From Aphis gossypii (lineage: Eukaryota > Arthropoda > Insecta > Hemiptera > Aphididae): 64,000 nt of DNA. Shown piece after piece: positions 29,001 to 44,000 of the stretch. The position numbers and the translations under genes are program-made. The notes beneath the pieces were generated by a model, which saw only the letters and a list, made by a program, of their open reading frames with translations, did no database searches and was not told the DNA's origin. Where the stretch lies: positions 16,080,695-16,144,694 of the forward strand of contig NC_065533.1 in assembly GCF_020184175.1 (NCBI RefSeq), read 5' to 3'. The number at the start of each line of letters is the position of its first letter. Position 1 is the stretch's first letter.

Positions 29001-32000
29001 TTTACAAGTATTTACAAAAAAATCAAATTATTGATTTTAAAAATTTAAAGCATTTAATATAATATCCATATTTGTCAAGAAAATGGCGAGATGGTTAATG
29101 TTTTCCTTTGATTAAGTCATATCTAAAGATAAATAAATGTCCATCTATTGTACACATGAGCTTTATGGAATAAAAAAAATAGATAGTAGATACGTTATGA
29201 AGTAGTCTATAAGTCATTATAATCCATTTGGAGTTTTAATGACATGCATACTGCACATTATTGTAATAGAACTATGAACTATCAAGTTTGGAAAAAACGC
29301 AATAAGCAGTGAACTACGATTATTACGAAAATATTGCGTTTTATTAACATATTATACGAAATACATGATTTATGTACAAGTCTACGCCTCTTTAGAGGTT
29401 CCATAGACTAATTAGTAATTAACCAAATGGATTAAATACAATATTAATTAATATGACATAATTATGCATTTTAATTTTGAGATATTATCTTGAGGAAGTG
29501 CGTATTCACTTCTCATTCCAGTTTTAATAATAACATTTCTATCGTAACGTCGGGAAAAAATTCAAACAATACACGCCCCCTCCGTATAATTTTGGAACCA
29601 CTCTGGAAAGATGGGAAAAATAATGTATAGTGCGTACTGTGTACACAGTATACGAACATAAATAAATATAATATAAGGGTTGAAATACGCAGCTGGTCGA
29701 CTAAACACTGCTGAAAGTTTTGATGGGATTTGAGCTTTATTATTTTTAGACACATGGTGCCTTAAAGCAATGCCTCGAGACGGACATAGTTGGACCTGTA
29801 TGTATAGTGTATACATGGGTATAAGTTTTAATCAAATATACATACAGCTACTTATACATGTAGGTATGTCTACTACCGCAGATACTTCAAAATAGAACAC
29901 AGTTGTAGGTACTTAAAAAAATAAACAAAAAAATATGAATATTAATCGCACTAATAGGCTGCAGCATCAAGAAGAAAATTATATTTATGTATACCTATTA
30001 ATTTATAATATCATTTTTTTTTCTTTTTTTGTGACTAAAATTAATCCATAACTTGATAATTGTGATTGTCTTTTGAATAATATTTATCATAAAAATAATA
30101 TTTCATTTTATTTTATTTAAAAAGTCACTAAGTTCTCTTTGATAATTATTTTTGCTGGTGACTTTTGCTTAGTCGATTAAAATATTATATTCTTACATTC
30201 TTACGTTATATATAATTCTTAATGTTACGTTAAAGTAGGCAGTAGATATTAGAATTATCTTTTACATTTTGAACTAAGTGACTAATGTATTAATTTTACA
30301 ACGATGAGTGTTTTTCTTTGTGTGTGTGTGTAGTGTGTACAGCATAACTTGTCGAAAAAATGCTTCTATTTAAAACTTCAGAGGTAGTTTCCAACGGCTA
30401 AATGAATATAATTAGTTAATTATAGAAGTCAAAAGTAAGAATTTTCCAGTAGTTTTCAAAAAAATCAATTTTATATATTGTTGTAACTCAAAAACGAATC
30501 ACTGTAAATACTTGAAATTCTCATCAAATGTTTATATTAGTGTTATCTATATACACTATACAGTTAAAACTTTCAAAATATTTTTACTTTTTTAAATTAT
30601 TCATGAATAGATGAAATTTTTGATTTATCTAAGAATTTTTATTTAAAATTTCGATAAATAATGTTGGGTGCTAAAAAAACTGCAAATCAAAATATTAACT
30701 GCCATAATGAGTTATGTATAGTAGATATTAAATAGGTACTTATAATATTTAATTCACGATTTGTTTAATGTTTAGGATTTCAACACAGATCATATCAATA
30801 CTATTTAAGTATCATTATAAAAATATTACTGTAATTATAATTAGAATTAAACACTAGTTCGATACTGTTCTTAAATTTACATTAAAAAAAGTTAAACAAA
30901 TATCGTTAGTTATTGTTTTTTAAATAACAATTATTGCATCATTATTTAAACTCAAATATGAAACATTTGAATAATAAATAAACAAACAAATTAAGTGAAC
31001 TTTCACTAAAATTGCAAAGTGTAAAACTTAGACACATCTCGACAACAGTACACTTAGGCATAACTCTGAATAGAACTTTGAATTTTAGAGGAAACTACCA
31101 CAAAATGAAAACAAAAGTTAGCTCTCGCAATAACACACAAAATCGATAGGAAATAGCTGAGCGTGAATCCGGATGTTCTTCAACGGATATCAACTGCGTG
31201 TTATATACGCGTTACCATTGTGAAATGGATCATGCCATCTTGCTATATTATGATTGATATCACTAGGGCTAGGGACTTCATTCCCTAAAAAACCTTAAAA
31301 TATGTATGCATTTATGCATTTAAAAATTACCAAATATGCTATTAAAATATGCACTTAAAAAAAAAATAACAGTATTTAATAAAAACCTTTTTATTTTAAT
31401 ATGTAGACATAATTAATAAAATTTTAATTTAAAGTAAAAAAACTTGTCATAATAAATAATTGATATTCTTCTAATACCCAAGTTCTAGTCTAAAATAAAA
31501 AAAAACTTTTTAAAAAACATTTTTAAATTGAATATATTTTTATATTATTAAATAATTATTATAATATATTTAATATTGTTTGTATAAAACATTTATTTAA
31601 TTATAAAACTACCATTTTCATATTAAAAATGCTCAAATATGGACTTATAATTAAAAAATGCCACCCCGGGACATGGCAGAAACCTGTGGGTGCCCCATTA
31701 GAAATTCTGCCAAATAGGTGTCCGAACTAGGCCTTCGAGCCTACTTCCGGACTTAATACGCCATACGAAATAATAAAAACCACGAAACAAATTTCTATAT
31801 TACTTAGCTATGTTTTGAATGATTATTGAAAAACATGGAAACTCCTAGAAGTCCCTAGCCCTAGATATCACATTATACAAGTATAATTCAAACTTGTACC
31901 CTAATGTGCATAAGTACTGGCACTCTTTGGTAAGTACCAAAGTCCAAAATATATGAAAATAATGTAAATACAAAACGTCTAGGTTTGTACGTTGTTACCT

Positions 32001-35000
32001 GTGTAGCCTATTACATAAAAAAAAAATTCTTGGGTAAAAAAACTGAAGTACTCACTTTTGCTTTGTATGAATACTCAAGTCCTTGCATAATTCCCCCGAC
32101 TCTCTGGAGATACTGCAGTGTGTTTTTTAACGATCCACCGGAACAACCGAGATTTCCGTATGCGATTGAACAGTCGATGATTTGTTGAGAACTAAATGTG
32201 TCCCAATAACACAAGAAAAGTCAATTTTTGTACTTTTGGATTTCGTTTCTTTTGATTCTTATTCATTTATTTTTATACTCGCCTTAACGTGTGCAACTTT
32301 CCCGTAGCTTTAAACAGCTGTCCTTCGAGCATGGAAGCTATGCTGAAAGCATAGCACGCACCGCAATCCAGTTGATTCCATCCAGGCGTGTTGAACCCCC
32401 TTTCCCGCCAGTCAACCTATCGACCGAGAAAAGGTCTTTAGTGGTTTTACGGACACAGTTGTCCGTATAAGTAGCCCGTGAGGAAAATGTAAAATGTACA
32501 TAAAAATATAGATATAATTCATATTTCATAACAGTATTAAATACCTACAAAAATGTTGTTATAATATTAACAAAAAAAAAAAAAAAAAATCACATCTATT
32601 TCTATATTTAATTTGTCAACAAACATTTTCATTACCTTATGAAATACTTTATGCTAGCTCAATTAAAGTAAATTCACGTTTTAACACATGAAAAAAAAAA
32701 TCAAAATTAAGTACTGCAAAAATAAAATTTGAATTTGTAAAAACTTAATTTCTCAATTTCTCCATTATACTTAGGTTCATTTGTCAGGCTAGAAACCATT
32801 TCGAACGTTTTCTCTAAACTCTAATTAAAATTTAATTAATTAATTATGTTTACGTACCTCTTCTGGAATTGGTCTGGTATGATGTGACGGATCAGTATGT
32901 ATATCTGTGCTCTTGATTAATTTTCTTGACGAAAGACTAGTAAAATGTTTATTGTACAGATATAAAGGCTGTAAAATATACAAAATTATCATTAACTGGA
33001 AAAATAAAACTTTTTAAAAGTACTTAATTAATATATCATTTGAAGATTTATTTACATTTAAAAGATCAATAAGTTTTATTTCTTTGAATAGAACCCATCT
33101 TTCTATCTTTTTAAATAGATGTTAAATAAATATAACTATCCGATGGGATAAGTATTTAGTCCTAACTTCTAAGGTATTACAAAAACATTTTTTTTTTTTT
33201 TAAGTATAAAGTATAAATGTGGGCAAGTAGATAATTGCTAAACTATATAAGGAGTCGAGTGAATAATAGTAGGTCACTGCAATTTATATATTACTTGTAT
33301 TCAATGATAAATCATTGTGTACGAAAAACGATTCTGAGCGGTAGAGCGGAAATGGCAGTGTATATTACTAGGTAATGTGTATTAGTAATACAGCTAAAAT
33401 TTTAGTACTTTTTTCTGCTTTTCCTTAACCAATTATACTTCCAATAAAATAAAATATAAAAATACTGTTTTTTATCTCTCCGTGTTAGTAGTGAGTTCAA
33501 CAAATTTCGAGTTGAATAAAATTAAACAATAAACTTGTATTACAACTGTCAATATGAAATTTTTATTTCGATAAAGTTTTGTATAATTTATTCGTTGTCA
33601 ATAACATTGAAAATTCGATTTACATCAGTCATTAAGCTTAAAAAATATTATTACAACCAATTTGCATGTGAATTAAAATCAAAATATGATAAATGTGTTG
33701 TGACTTTCATTGTTTCTTTATAACTATTTATAACTAGTCATAAAGATAGAATATAAAATACCTATAAAGTTTATCAATTATCAGTCACCATAATTAATAT
33801 AAGAATACCTAGGTAAACAAACATCACATTATACTGTTTATTGTTTGATTCGCATACCGTGGACACTTTGTACTGTAAAAAAAAACCAGAAAATATATTC
33901 TACAAGATGAGATATGATTAAATTATTTAAAATTTTATTATTTTATAAGTAAATACACAAATATGTTACCTACACTATAAAAGATCCCAATGTAAGTTTA
34001 TTTATGCCATAATTTTTATCATGTATAATATATGTATGATATACACACACTTATTTTAAACACCTGCATTTGAAAATCGACTTTTTAAATACCCAAATTA
34101 AGTACTTGTTTATAGTAAGTAATTATTCTGTTTCATTTCCATATCCTTTGAAGGATCTGTCACATAAAACGAATTATGTACTTGAAATGTATTATCCTAG
34201 AACAGTTGTTCGCTAAAGCTTTTTGTTTAGTCTTAGGATCTAGAGCACACAAAAAATAATGCACTTTATATTGAAATATGGGGTCTTATCATCAGCAATA
34301 TGAATAACGCAAGTATATCGATGTTGTATAGCAGGGGTCTCCAACCTACGGCCCGCCAAGCTTTTTGCACCGGCCCGCCAAGCTAATTAATGTTTTGATT
34401 GTTTTGAAAATATATAAAACAAATTTTGAATTATAAAATAAAAAATTATATAAATAAACATACATTTTTTAAATAAATCTTATCTATTCTTATTTATTTC
34501 TCAATTTCATAACCTATCTATTCCTAGATAGACAACAATTTTTTTGCTTTTTTTAGACAACACATTTCTAAAAATTTTGGCTCGCGATGCCAAAGCGTAT
34601 ACCAAATTTGGCCCACCGTAAAAAAAGGTTGGAGACCCCTGTTGTACAGTATAATATATAGTAGGTAACTTGAGATACCGTTGAATGAAAAATGTCAGAA
34701 ATTTTTTTATCCGATGAAAAAAGACTGTATACTATAGTCTTATATAAAAATGTTTTAGTTCATTCTTGCATATACGCTTTGTGAATTCATAAATAACTGC
34801 AAATACCATACTGACAATCCCTATAGTGTGGTATATAATTTTTAAACTTTGATATAACTTTTTAGTCGTTATCAACAGACCCTCGGGATATGCTAGCTTT
34901 TTTGTAACATTTTGTGATAACCTGCAACTACTATATTATACATTATAAAAGAATAAAATGTATGCATTAGATACCTGTATAAATTTGGTAACAACGAAGA

Positions 35001-38000
35001 TATCTAATAATAAAATTAGGTACTGTCGATATTGAATATTGATGATAAATATATATTATATAATTTATATTCTTGTTAAGAATACAACATGTGTGTAAAA
35101 TATGCTTTTTGCTGGTTTAAGGCAAATAAAGCCAACTATTCATTAAGTGAAAAAAATTAATTACTTGAATTTTTGTATTGTACTAGTTTACGTATTTTAT
35201 TTATTGTAGGTGTCTTGAGACCATTATTTTAAAAGTAATTTAAACTTGGTTGTGCCATCCACTGAACGAAAATAAATTAGAAACTTTATGCTTATGATTT
35301 CTAAAAAAAAACCTCATTAATACAAATTCTGACAAAGTTATAGTTTATACAAACAATTGAGAATTAAAAGTAAATAATTTCATAACTATTATGTGTCAGA
35401 TATTTTAAAAGAAAACTTTTTTTTGTTTTAAATTCTGTTATTCGCGATATAAACATATATATATATTTTTAAATACATGTTATATAAATATTGTTTCACC
35501 ATATTTATGTCTATGTTATCTTTTATTATTGATTCAATATAATGGAAAAAACTTACGAGATAAGTTGATTTTCTAAAATAGAGAATGTTGATTACGTGTA
35601 TAAATTATACAAGGTATTTTTTTTATTTTTTTTTTATTTCATTTAAATATTAGGTACCTATACAGCTTCAACTCATTTCCAAGTGAGTACCCTAGGTCAG
35701 AGAAACGTCTCGGTTTTTTGAACAGATAGTGATAGTTTCTAGTCCTGAGTTTTATAAATTATTAGTTATGTTTTATAAATTTGGTAATAGTGATTGGTAA
35801 ATGATAACAAATAATAAGTCTGTGATATTAATATCTTTGACTTGATAGCCTCGCCCGTTAAGAGGGCTAATTTTTAAAGTACTAACATTATTGAAATTTT
35901 AGATTTTAAGCGTGTATAGCCGTCTGTGATCAGTAGATAGCGGATAATAGATATGCGTTGATAGATCACCGAATAATCAGGTAAGTCGTATGAATACAAG
36001 TATAAAAGTGTAGGCAGAGCGTATTGTCAGGAACGTTTTTAATTTTAATTTTTTTTTTTGTGAAAATAAAAACACGATAATATTTTATTTCGAAAGGGGA
36101 GGAGAGAGCTTTTGCTTTAATTTAGTGCTTACCTACATAATTTATAATTTGTTATAATTAGAATGAATTAGAATGCGGTTGGTCAAAAAATTTATTATTG
36201 TTATACTGTGATAGTTTGTTTTAATTTCAATATAATGTTACATGCTTGACTAATGTTTTTAGGGTTAGATGTAAACAAAATAATAAAATAAATTAAAAAT
36301 AATTGTAGTTCAATTTCTAATAGTGTATGTGTTGGAGCGTGTATTGCATAAATTTATTGTTTTCTTGATACCTACATGAATACATTATGAGAATAAAAAG
36401 GTGGGGAAGTGGATATCGCTTTGCTATACAAAACCCGTTGAGTAAGTCACTGTAATGAATGTGTTAATTTTGAATTCAATGATTTATCATTATGTATAAA
36501 AAAATTATTCTGAACAAAGGTGATCTATAATCAGCATTATCAACTATTATGTATTTTAATATTGTTATAATGTTAAGTAATTTATTTCACTATTAATTTA
36601 ATTTCTAACTAGTTAACTCTGTATTACATTTTCAAGCTGTAACTATGAAAATAACCATTTCATAGCAATTCCACTACAAAATAATTTGTGCGTTTGTATT
36701 ATTAGAAAATATTTCTATACATTTATTAGAACAACTCAACAACACACGTAGAATCTTATATTATATTATTAAGCTTTTTGACTAAATGAAAATTTTTTAA
36801 TCATTAATCATAAAAATAAAGAAAAATATTTATAAATAAATATAAATACGTTGAAAATTTACCATATCTAAAAAATGGTATTATAAACTTGGTACCTAAA
36901 AATTCCCAATTTCTTTAAAAACTGGTTTAACATAAAAATTCCAATTTTTCTTTAATTTTTTTTGTTTATTTTGAAAGTACTGGAAATTTTTAATTTTTAA
37001 CTACAATTAATATATAAAACATCTCTTACAGTTAAAAATTGAAGCAATTATTTTACTATACTTATTGTATAAAAGTACAATACATTAAAAAAAAAATCAC
37101 ATCATTGTATAATCAATAATTTTATTGTTATGCTCAGAATGTAAAAAAAATACTTTAGGATTTATTTTAAACTACAGAAGTAATGTTTAAATCATTTAAT
37201 ATTGCGCGGAACACAGTAAAACTCCTTGCATCCTCCTTGTTTTGCTTATGAATACTAGTAAAATACTATTACTACATCTTTATACCATAATATTGGTGTA
37301 TTAGTTATATCAAAAATAAAAATAGTTTTTTTTTCATTTTGTTCTCAGAAACCTGGAGGAGTAAGATTTTAAATTCTACCAACAAATTCAAAAATAAATC
37401 CATTGATATTTTTTACTAATATGGAAACAAATTTACTTTATTGTAACTCTTTTTTTAAGGTGACAATTTATAAATACTTTTTTTGTATTGTTGTTTGTTT
37501 ACTAAAATTATTTGTACATAAATATAATAATAACATTATAACATTATTTGGCTTTTTTAAATTTATTATTAGCAATCTGGCTACCTATCTTTATACATCT
37601 GAATAATTAGCTTAATTGATAAAATAAGTAAATATTAATTTAAAAATAATATAGTTGATAGGTCTTCCAATGATGGGTTTTCATTACAAAAAATATTAGT
37701 AATATTACCTAAATGTATAATTAATTATGATCTACACTTTTTTTATTATAAATACGTCAGTCATATATCTACCACTAGTGTAATTTTAACTTTGTTGGAA
37801 TTTTCTGGAATATTTTTGAATGCGAATTGGGTGATTGAAATGGTTAGTTAGTTGGTTATTGAAGTGTTTATAATGGAGCTGTAAAAGTATAGTGACAGTG
37901 GATATTTTCAATGAACACCGAGTGAAGAGTATTAAACTATTATTGGGAATATAGAATAAGTCTAATAGATAATGCAGAGGACCCCTGGGTCAATTGGTCA

Positions 38001-41000
38001 AACCTTATGGGTAACTGCAATTATTTTTACAGTTATATTATTATCAAAAGCATCTATACATAATAAACGAAGAAATATACGAATTGCAATATAGGTTATC
38101 TGACTCGATGCAGTATATTTATTTTTTATTTAGACATTAGAAAAAGAGTATCTACATGTTTTATGTACTTAATAATACTTTGGTTAACATGCTGCTTCTG
38201 TCGTCTTCCGTGATTGAATTTTGTTTAGGTATTACATTAATAATGTGTTTAAGTAAAAAATTTTCTTTGGTAACCAATAGGCAATAACGGTACTTTTAAA
38301 AAAAAAAACGAGTCATATTGAAAAAGTTTTTATACAGCCGACCCGCCTTTACCTGGCACGTATATAGTTAAATTTATATAGTTTATATTTTATTGTGGAA
38401 ACTTTACCTCGGAAATACGGCAGAAAGTTATAGTGTCTGTGAAAAGTCAAATAGTAAAATTGTAATTTTTGTTATCTTTATACATAAAAGTGAGTAAATA
38501 ATCATTTTTAAAGGCCGTGGTAGTTTATACAGCACTCGTGTGCCCAGCCCTGCTTAATGGGCGGCTGGTAAATTAAGAAAAAAATTACGCCGTAAATAAA
38601 TAAATACAAATGTTTAATGTTCATTAATATTTATTAGATATTAAAAGGAATAATGTAGTTTATTTATGTTTCAGTCTGTGATAGATGTAAAAAAACGCCT
38701 CTGCCCTGAATTTATTTTATTAAAATATTGTTTAGTATAAAATGATTTTATTTAATAGTCATTATTCATTTTTTTGTATATGTTGTTGAAATTTAAACAA
38801 ATAACAAAAAAATTAAGAAATTCTAATATTTATACCTACGTATGTTAACTATTGCCTTGTAGTCATAGTTTTTTTTTCTCTAGAAAATTAGAATAGAATT
38901 TATAATTTAAAATAATAATGTAAATTAATTATGTATCATACACTTTAGTTGACTTTTTAGCTTATTTTGAGCGTTAAATATACAAAATTCACTAAATTAA
39001 GAACACAAGTATACAAAGTAAGCACGGTCTCCTTTACAAGCAACTCATAACAATATAGGTGTATTTATAATTTAATGCTCAATAAAATTATAAACTTTAA
39101 AAATTAATTTTTTAAGGAATAAACTTATAATGATTATATGCAAGTGTAGTATGTATATACGAGTGTGTGACATATTTAATTCAAAATATGATTTACCGGC
39201 ATAAATGAAAAATTTGTCACGATTTTGTAGGTATTAATGAATACCATTTATCTACCCAGACTTTTATATAAGTTTCAACCCGTCACATGTATTATAGTAA
39301 GTTTATACAGTAATGTAATAAATGTGTAGTGGAGAGTGAATGTATATCGTCGAGATGGGATTTTATAAGTGAATAACATTTTCCCAGAGTTAGGAATAAA
39401 TTTCACCCTTCGAATACAGTAAGCCCGCGTACAATACGCCAGGTTTTTAAGAAATATCGACACACATATTCTACATCCACCAACTTACCTAAAAATCTAA
39501 ACGTCATTTTCTTCACGCTACAATAGATACTTTAACCAAAAATTTTAGTTTACCTATATAATTATATACATTTCTCTACATTTTTTTATGAGAATTCTTC
39601 TTCTTTCTGTCAGTGTTTTAATACTATAGATTTAAAGGTACCTATATTTAGATTAAATTGTAAACAAGGAGCTATATAACCAAATGTAAACTCCTACACG
39701 AAAATGTAATTGAAATTGTTATGAAAATATTTATAAAATATATGAAATTTTAATGTAGATACTAATAATTACTTATTTACTAATGATAATTATTATTTGT
39801 TAAAGTACTTATAAGTAACCATAACAAAATTACAAATTAAACTAATAAAACATCTTGTTGGTTAATAGTTACTCCATTGGTACATAAACATTTATTAGAG
39901 AAAGAATTGCTAAAAACAAATTAATTAACTGTAATTTAATCTTTGTGGTTTTAAATTTAATTTTAATATATCTGACTAAAATCCCATGGGAATTTGTCGA
40001 GTTACAACAGAATTCCATACACAACACAACCTCGAAATCACTACTTTAATGTACTAACCTTACATTTTCATTATCCACAACTGAGTAAAAACTTTTAACA
40101 TTTAACTTTAAAGTAACGTGAAATATTACAACGTTACTCATAACCAATTTATACATATTAATCATTTTTTAAGTAGAAAGTTGTTTTAAACATCAAAAAC
40201 TAATTTTTGTAAAAGTTTGAATTCTGTTACATTTAATTATATAAAAAATAATTAAAAATCAAAAACCTGTTTAGTTTAACGAAATAACTTAGTAAATAGT
40301 TTTTTTTTCCATTTAATCATTGTAATGGTGATTATTATTTATTTTATTTTTTTAATAAATTAGGGTCAATATCCTTCCTCATTAGTTAAAACAATTTTAG
40401 ATTATACATCTATATTTCGTATACATGTTACAGTAAATTATTATGTTACACATCAAAATAACGTTATTTTCTAATAAATAACAATAGTTACCTAACAAAC
40501 TAGTAATTATCGTGGTTTATTAATTTTTGGATTTGATTATCAATTATTTCTTAATTGTTAACATGTTAAAATATTCATAAAGTTATATTTAAATTATATT
40601 ATTAATACAATTCAATATGGTTGAACTGATATGAAAAACAAATTTAACAATATTATATCTGATATAATTATAAAAAACCGTAATGATAATAACGCATTAC
40701 TAACCATAGATGAATAAAATATTCGTATTGAACAATTAAAACATTCTAAATTTGTGTTGAAAACACCAGGAAAAAGAGTCAATGAAATACTATCGAATGG
40801 TACGTAAACATGATATTTTAACAATAAATAATAAAGAGCGTCTTATTAAACCTGTAACTAGCGTTATACTATACTATACACCACGAGTGCCCAGCGAGAA
40901 GAGACTCACGAGCCACCAAATGTATTAATAAATATAGAAGAGCCAAAATGTAATTAAAAGTCATATATATATATAATATATATAATACATAAATTCATGT

Positions 41001-44000
41001 AAAAAAATATTTTCGTAAAAATGAGATAAGATGCGAGCCGCAAAAGTCTATGTGGCGAGCCGCATGCGGCTCGCGAGACGCGGTTTGGCCACCTCTGCTA
41101 TTTACTGTATTTCGTTACGATTGACGAATTGTTCAATATTTTACATTCAACTCATTATTCATGGTGGAAGATGTATAAAATGGATTCTGAATTAAAATCA
41201 AAATATTGCAATATCACGAACGAAACTATTAGGACATATTTAAATCTATGTACAAATTGTCAACAAAACTTATAAAATCCTAGAAGAGGATTAGTTTCAT
41301 AACATATTTATTTTTCAACTTTCAATTCAAGACCACAAACAAATTTAATTAATATTCAATCCCAAAATATAAATGGATTCCGCTGTATTTTAAATTATCA
41401 AAACTACCTATCTTACAATTTACAATTATAAAAAATATCCCTACCAAATACAATATACCTACTTATATGGTGTTTTAAAGGATTCTATTGAAGCGGTTGT
41501 ATAACCCATATCAGAAGAGTGTATCGGAGGACACTAGTATGGATTTGTAGAGGTAAATCAACACTTGAACAGCAGTCAATAATTGTACGAATTATTGAAA
41601 AGAGTTATTAATTTCGACAAAATATGTATTTTGTTGTTTTCAATAAAGCCTAGGACAGAATACATCGGAAAAGCTTGTATAGTATTATAACATTTGAATT
41701 TCAGTTTCCAGCAAAACTAATATCGCTAACAAAAATGTGTGTATTATTACATAGTTAAGACTATATCCAACAGTTTAAATAATGATGTAAAGAGTCTGAT
41801 AAAAATTTCATGTAAAATTCATTCTAATAAAATCAATGATATAATTAATAAAAATCATATAAAAATACAATTAATAAAATAGGTACGTAGTTCATGGCCT
41901 TGAGTAGAATGTGTATATCAATCAAACTATAAAAACCAATATCTGTAAATAAAAATGTTCAAGGAAACTTTGGTATTAATATTAATAACATAATTTAATC
42001 AACACTGCTATATACCTAGAAAATTAAGTCAGCTTTTCAATAAGTTATATTAATCTTGGAACTCTATATACCAGATACGAGCTTAGCTCAGTCGGAATAC
42101 ATAGGTATCAGTTATTATTATTATAGTTGCATTAAAATTGAATTATGCTAAAATAATTAAAAACTAAATTATTATATCGATTTTCCTAATTTTCAATAAT
42201 ATTATGGTTAAGTTATACATTATACAACACTTCCCAAGACAGATTAATTTGTCAAATCACTAGTTTAACGTAATTAGTTTACCATAACTAACATGTTAAT
42301 CATTAGCTTTAAATTAAATTCAAATTTTTTATGAACTGAACACCATATTTATGAATTTATGAATGTGTAAAAATCAATACAATTAGAAATAGTTATATTT
42401 GTTAGATTTTTCAAAAAGAAGTAAAAAACATCAAGATACATTTTGTTAATAGGAATATGATTTATTTTTATTATCAATTTAAATATTGACTGTAAAAAAT
42501 TATATTTTATCTTAAGACCAATTGATTATTTTTAATTGTATATCAATATATCATTTTGCATATGTAATAACACGGCTTTATTTTTACATATTAACTGTCA
42601 CGTATGCGCTTGCAATTATTGTAATTAAAAAAAAAAAAAAATGTTTGTAATTTGAACTAGAAACCGATCAATTATATTTATTATACCGGAGGAAATTCCT
42701 GTAAAAGGGAGTTCCTACTTAAAATAAAAGGCAATTTAAATTAATGATAGTTTTTTAATTGAGAGGCAATTCGTGTGCGCCCTTGACAGCGGCAGCAAAA
42801 ATGTTTACAGAATTGTAAAGCTACAAGAAGATGAATACACTTATCTAGATTATATAGACTATATCTAAGTGAATAATTTAATTTAATTAATAATTAAATA
42901 TATTTTAAATAATTTGTTGCAAGTTTCTTTTTAAATAATATATCAATACAATTTATAATGTTATGTATCAAATAATAATAAAATATAACAAACAAACTTC
43001 AAATACCTAGATATATAATAGGTGCTATATTATAACATTGTTCAATGTCATTTGTTCTATTGTTCATAATAAAAAAAATAGTCAAGAGTACAGACATTAT
43101 TAATGATACATTTTTATATAAATTAACTATCAATTATCATGAACGATATACTGATAGATTCGATAGATCTTTATGAAATGTTATCATAGAACAATATGTT
43201 ATTAGATTAACAACAAATATAATGCCAACATATTTTGTGTTGCTGTTACATTTATTCATAAATATATATTAAATTATATTTATGTACCTAAGTACTTAAT
43301 GATATTATTAAGAACATTATCTGTGTTGGTGTGTTGGTTTCTTACGATTATTCCGTTATTCAAGTGAGTTATGAGCATTTTAAATTTACACTATAATATT
43401 ATATACGCATAACTTTCTAAAAAAATGAACTTCGTAAAAAACCAACACACGAACACACATAATGTACTTACTAACTAGTTTTATAATAGGTCGATTTTTA
43501 AACTAACGGAGCTAAACGTAATCTGTAAATGTGCTATGTTACGCACTTGTAAGACAGAGACAACACATGCGGGTGTTAACTGCAGTTGGTATATGAATTT
43601 AGAAAGAGCTATTGGAAAATTATTGAACAATACATTTTTAACGAACGCTCAATTAATTTTAAACAAAATTTCCAATTAAGTTTTGGATATGTTTAAATGA
43701 ATGCTGTTACAATATATGATCATTAAGTTCAGGTATATTAAGAGAAAAAAATGAAAAGTAAATGTACTATCTACCTATACCTTTCATAGATTTTGTGTAA
43801 ACAAATTAAAATTAAATAATTGATGATTACGATCTTCTTGGGAATAAATTAACACTAAAGACTATATTTATAGCACAAATATTGTTCAACCAACAAATTG
43901 CTCGTGTACAATGATTTAAAAACATTACAATCATTTAAAGTTTAAATTTTAACAACATTTGTTCAAAATATCAAAATTATTATTTTAGATTCAGATTTGT

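Larger units (their letters stand above)
6810..32055 (-). other. Cathepsin intron 6, 25.2 kb
   Basis: This intron is longer than the rest of the gene apart from intron 3. It contains several copies of the interspersed repeat family (listed below), two kinds of MITE, LINE remnants near 28.8 kb and a GC-rich island at 16.9-17.46 kb. The remaining stretches (about 6.8-9.9, 14.1-16.9, 17.5-21.2, 26.4-27.6, 29.0-30.2 kb) are AT-rich, with no gene that I can support. Its length is conspicuous beside intron 5 (91 bp). Confidence 0.85.

Noticed and set aside
32338..32529. 63-codon minus-strand frame over the active-site exon
   Set aside because: It is a wrong-frame shadow. The true frame of 32283-32416 gives QLDCGACYAF.
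38338..38600. GC-richer stretch starting cagccgacccgcc as a Helitron end
   Set aside because: Only the outermost bases resemble a Helitron 3' end; no hairpin and no body were found.
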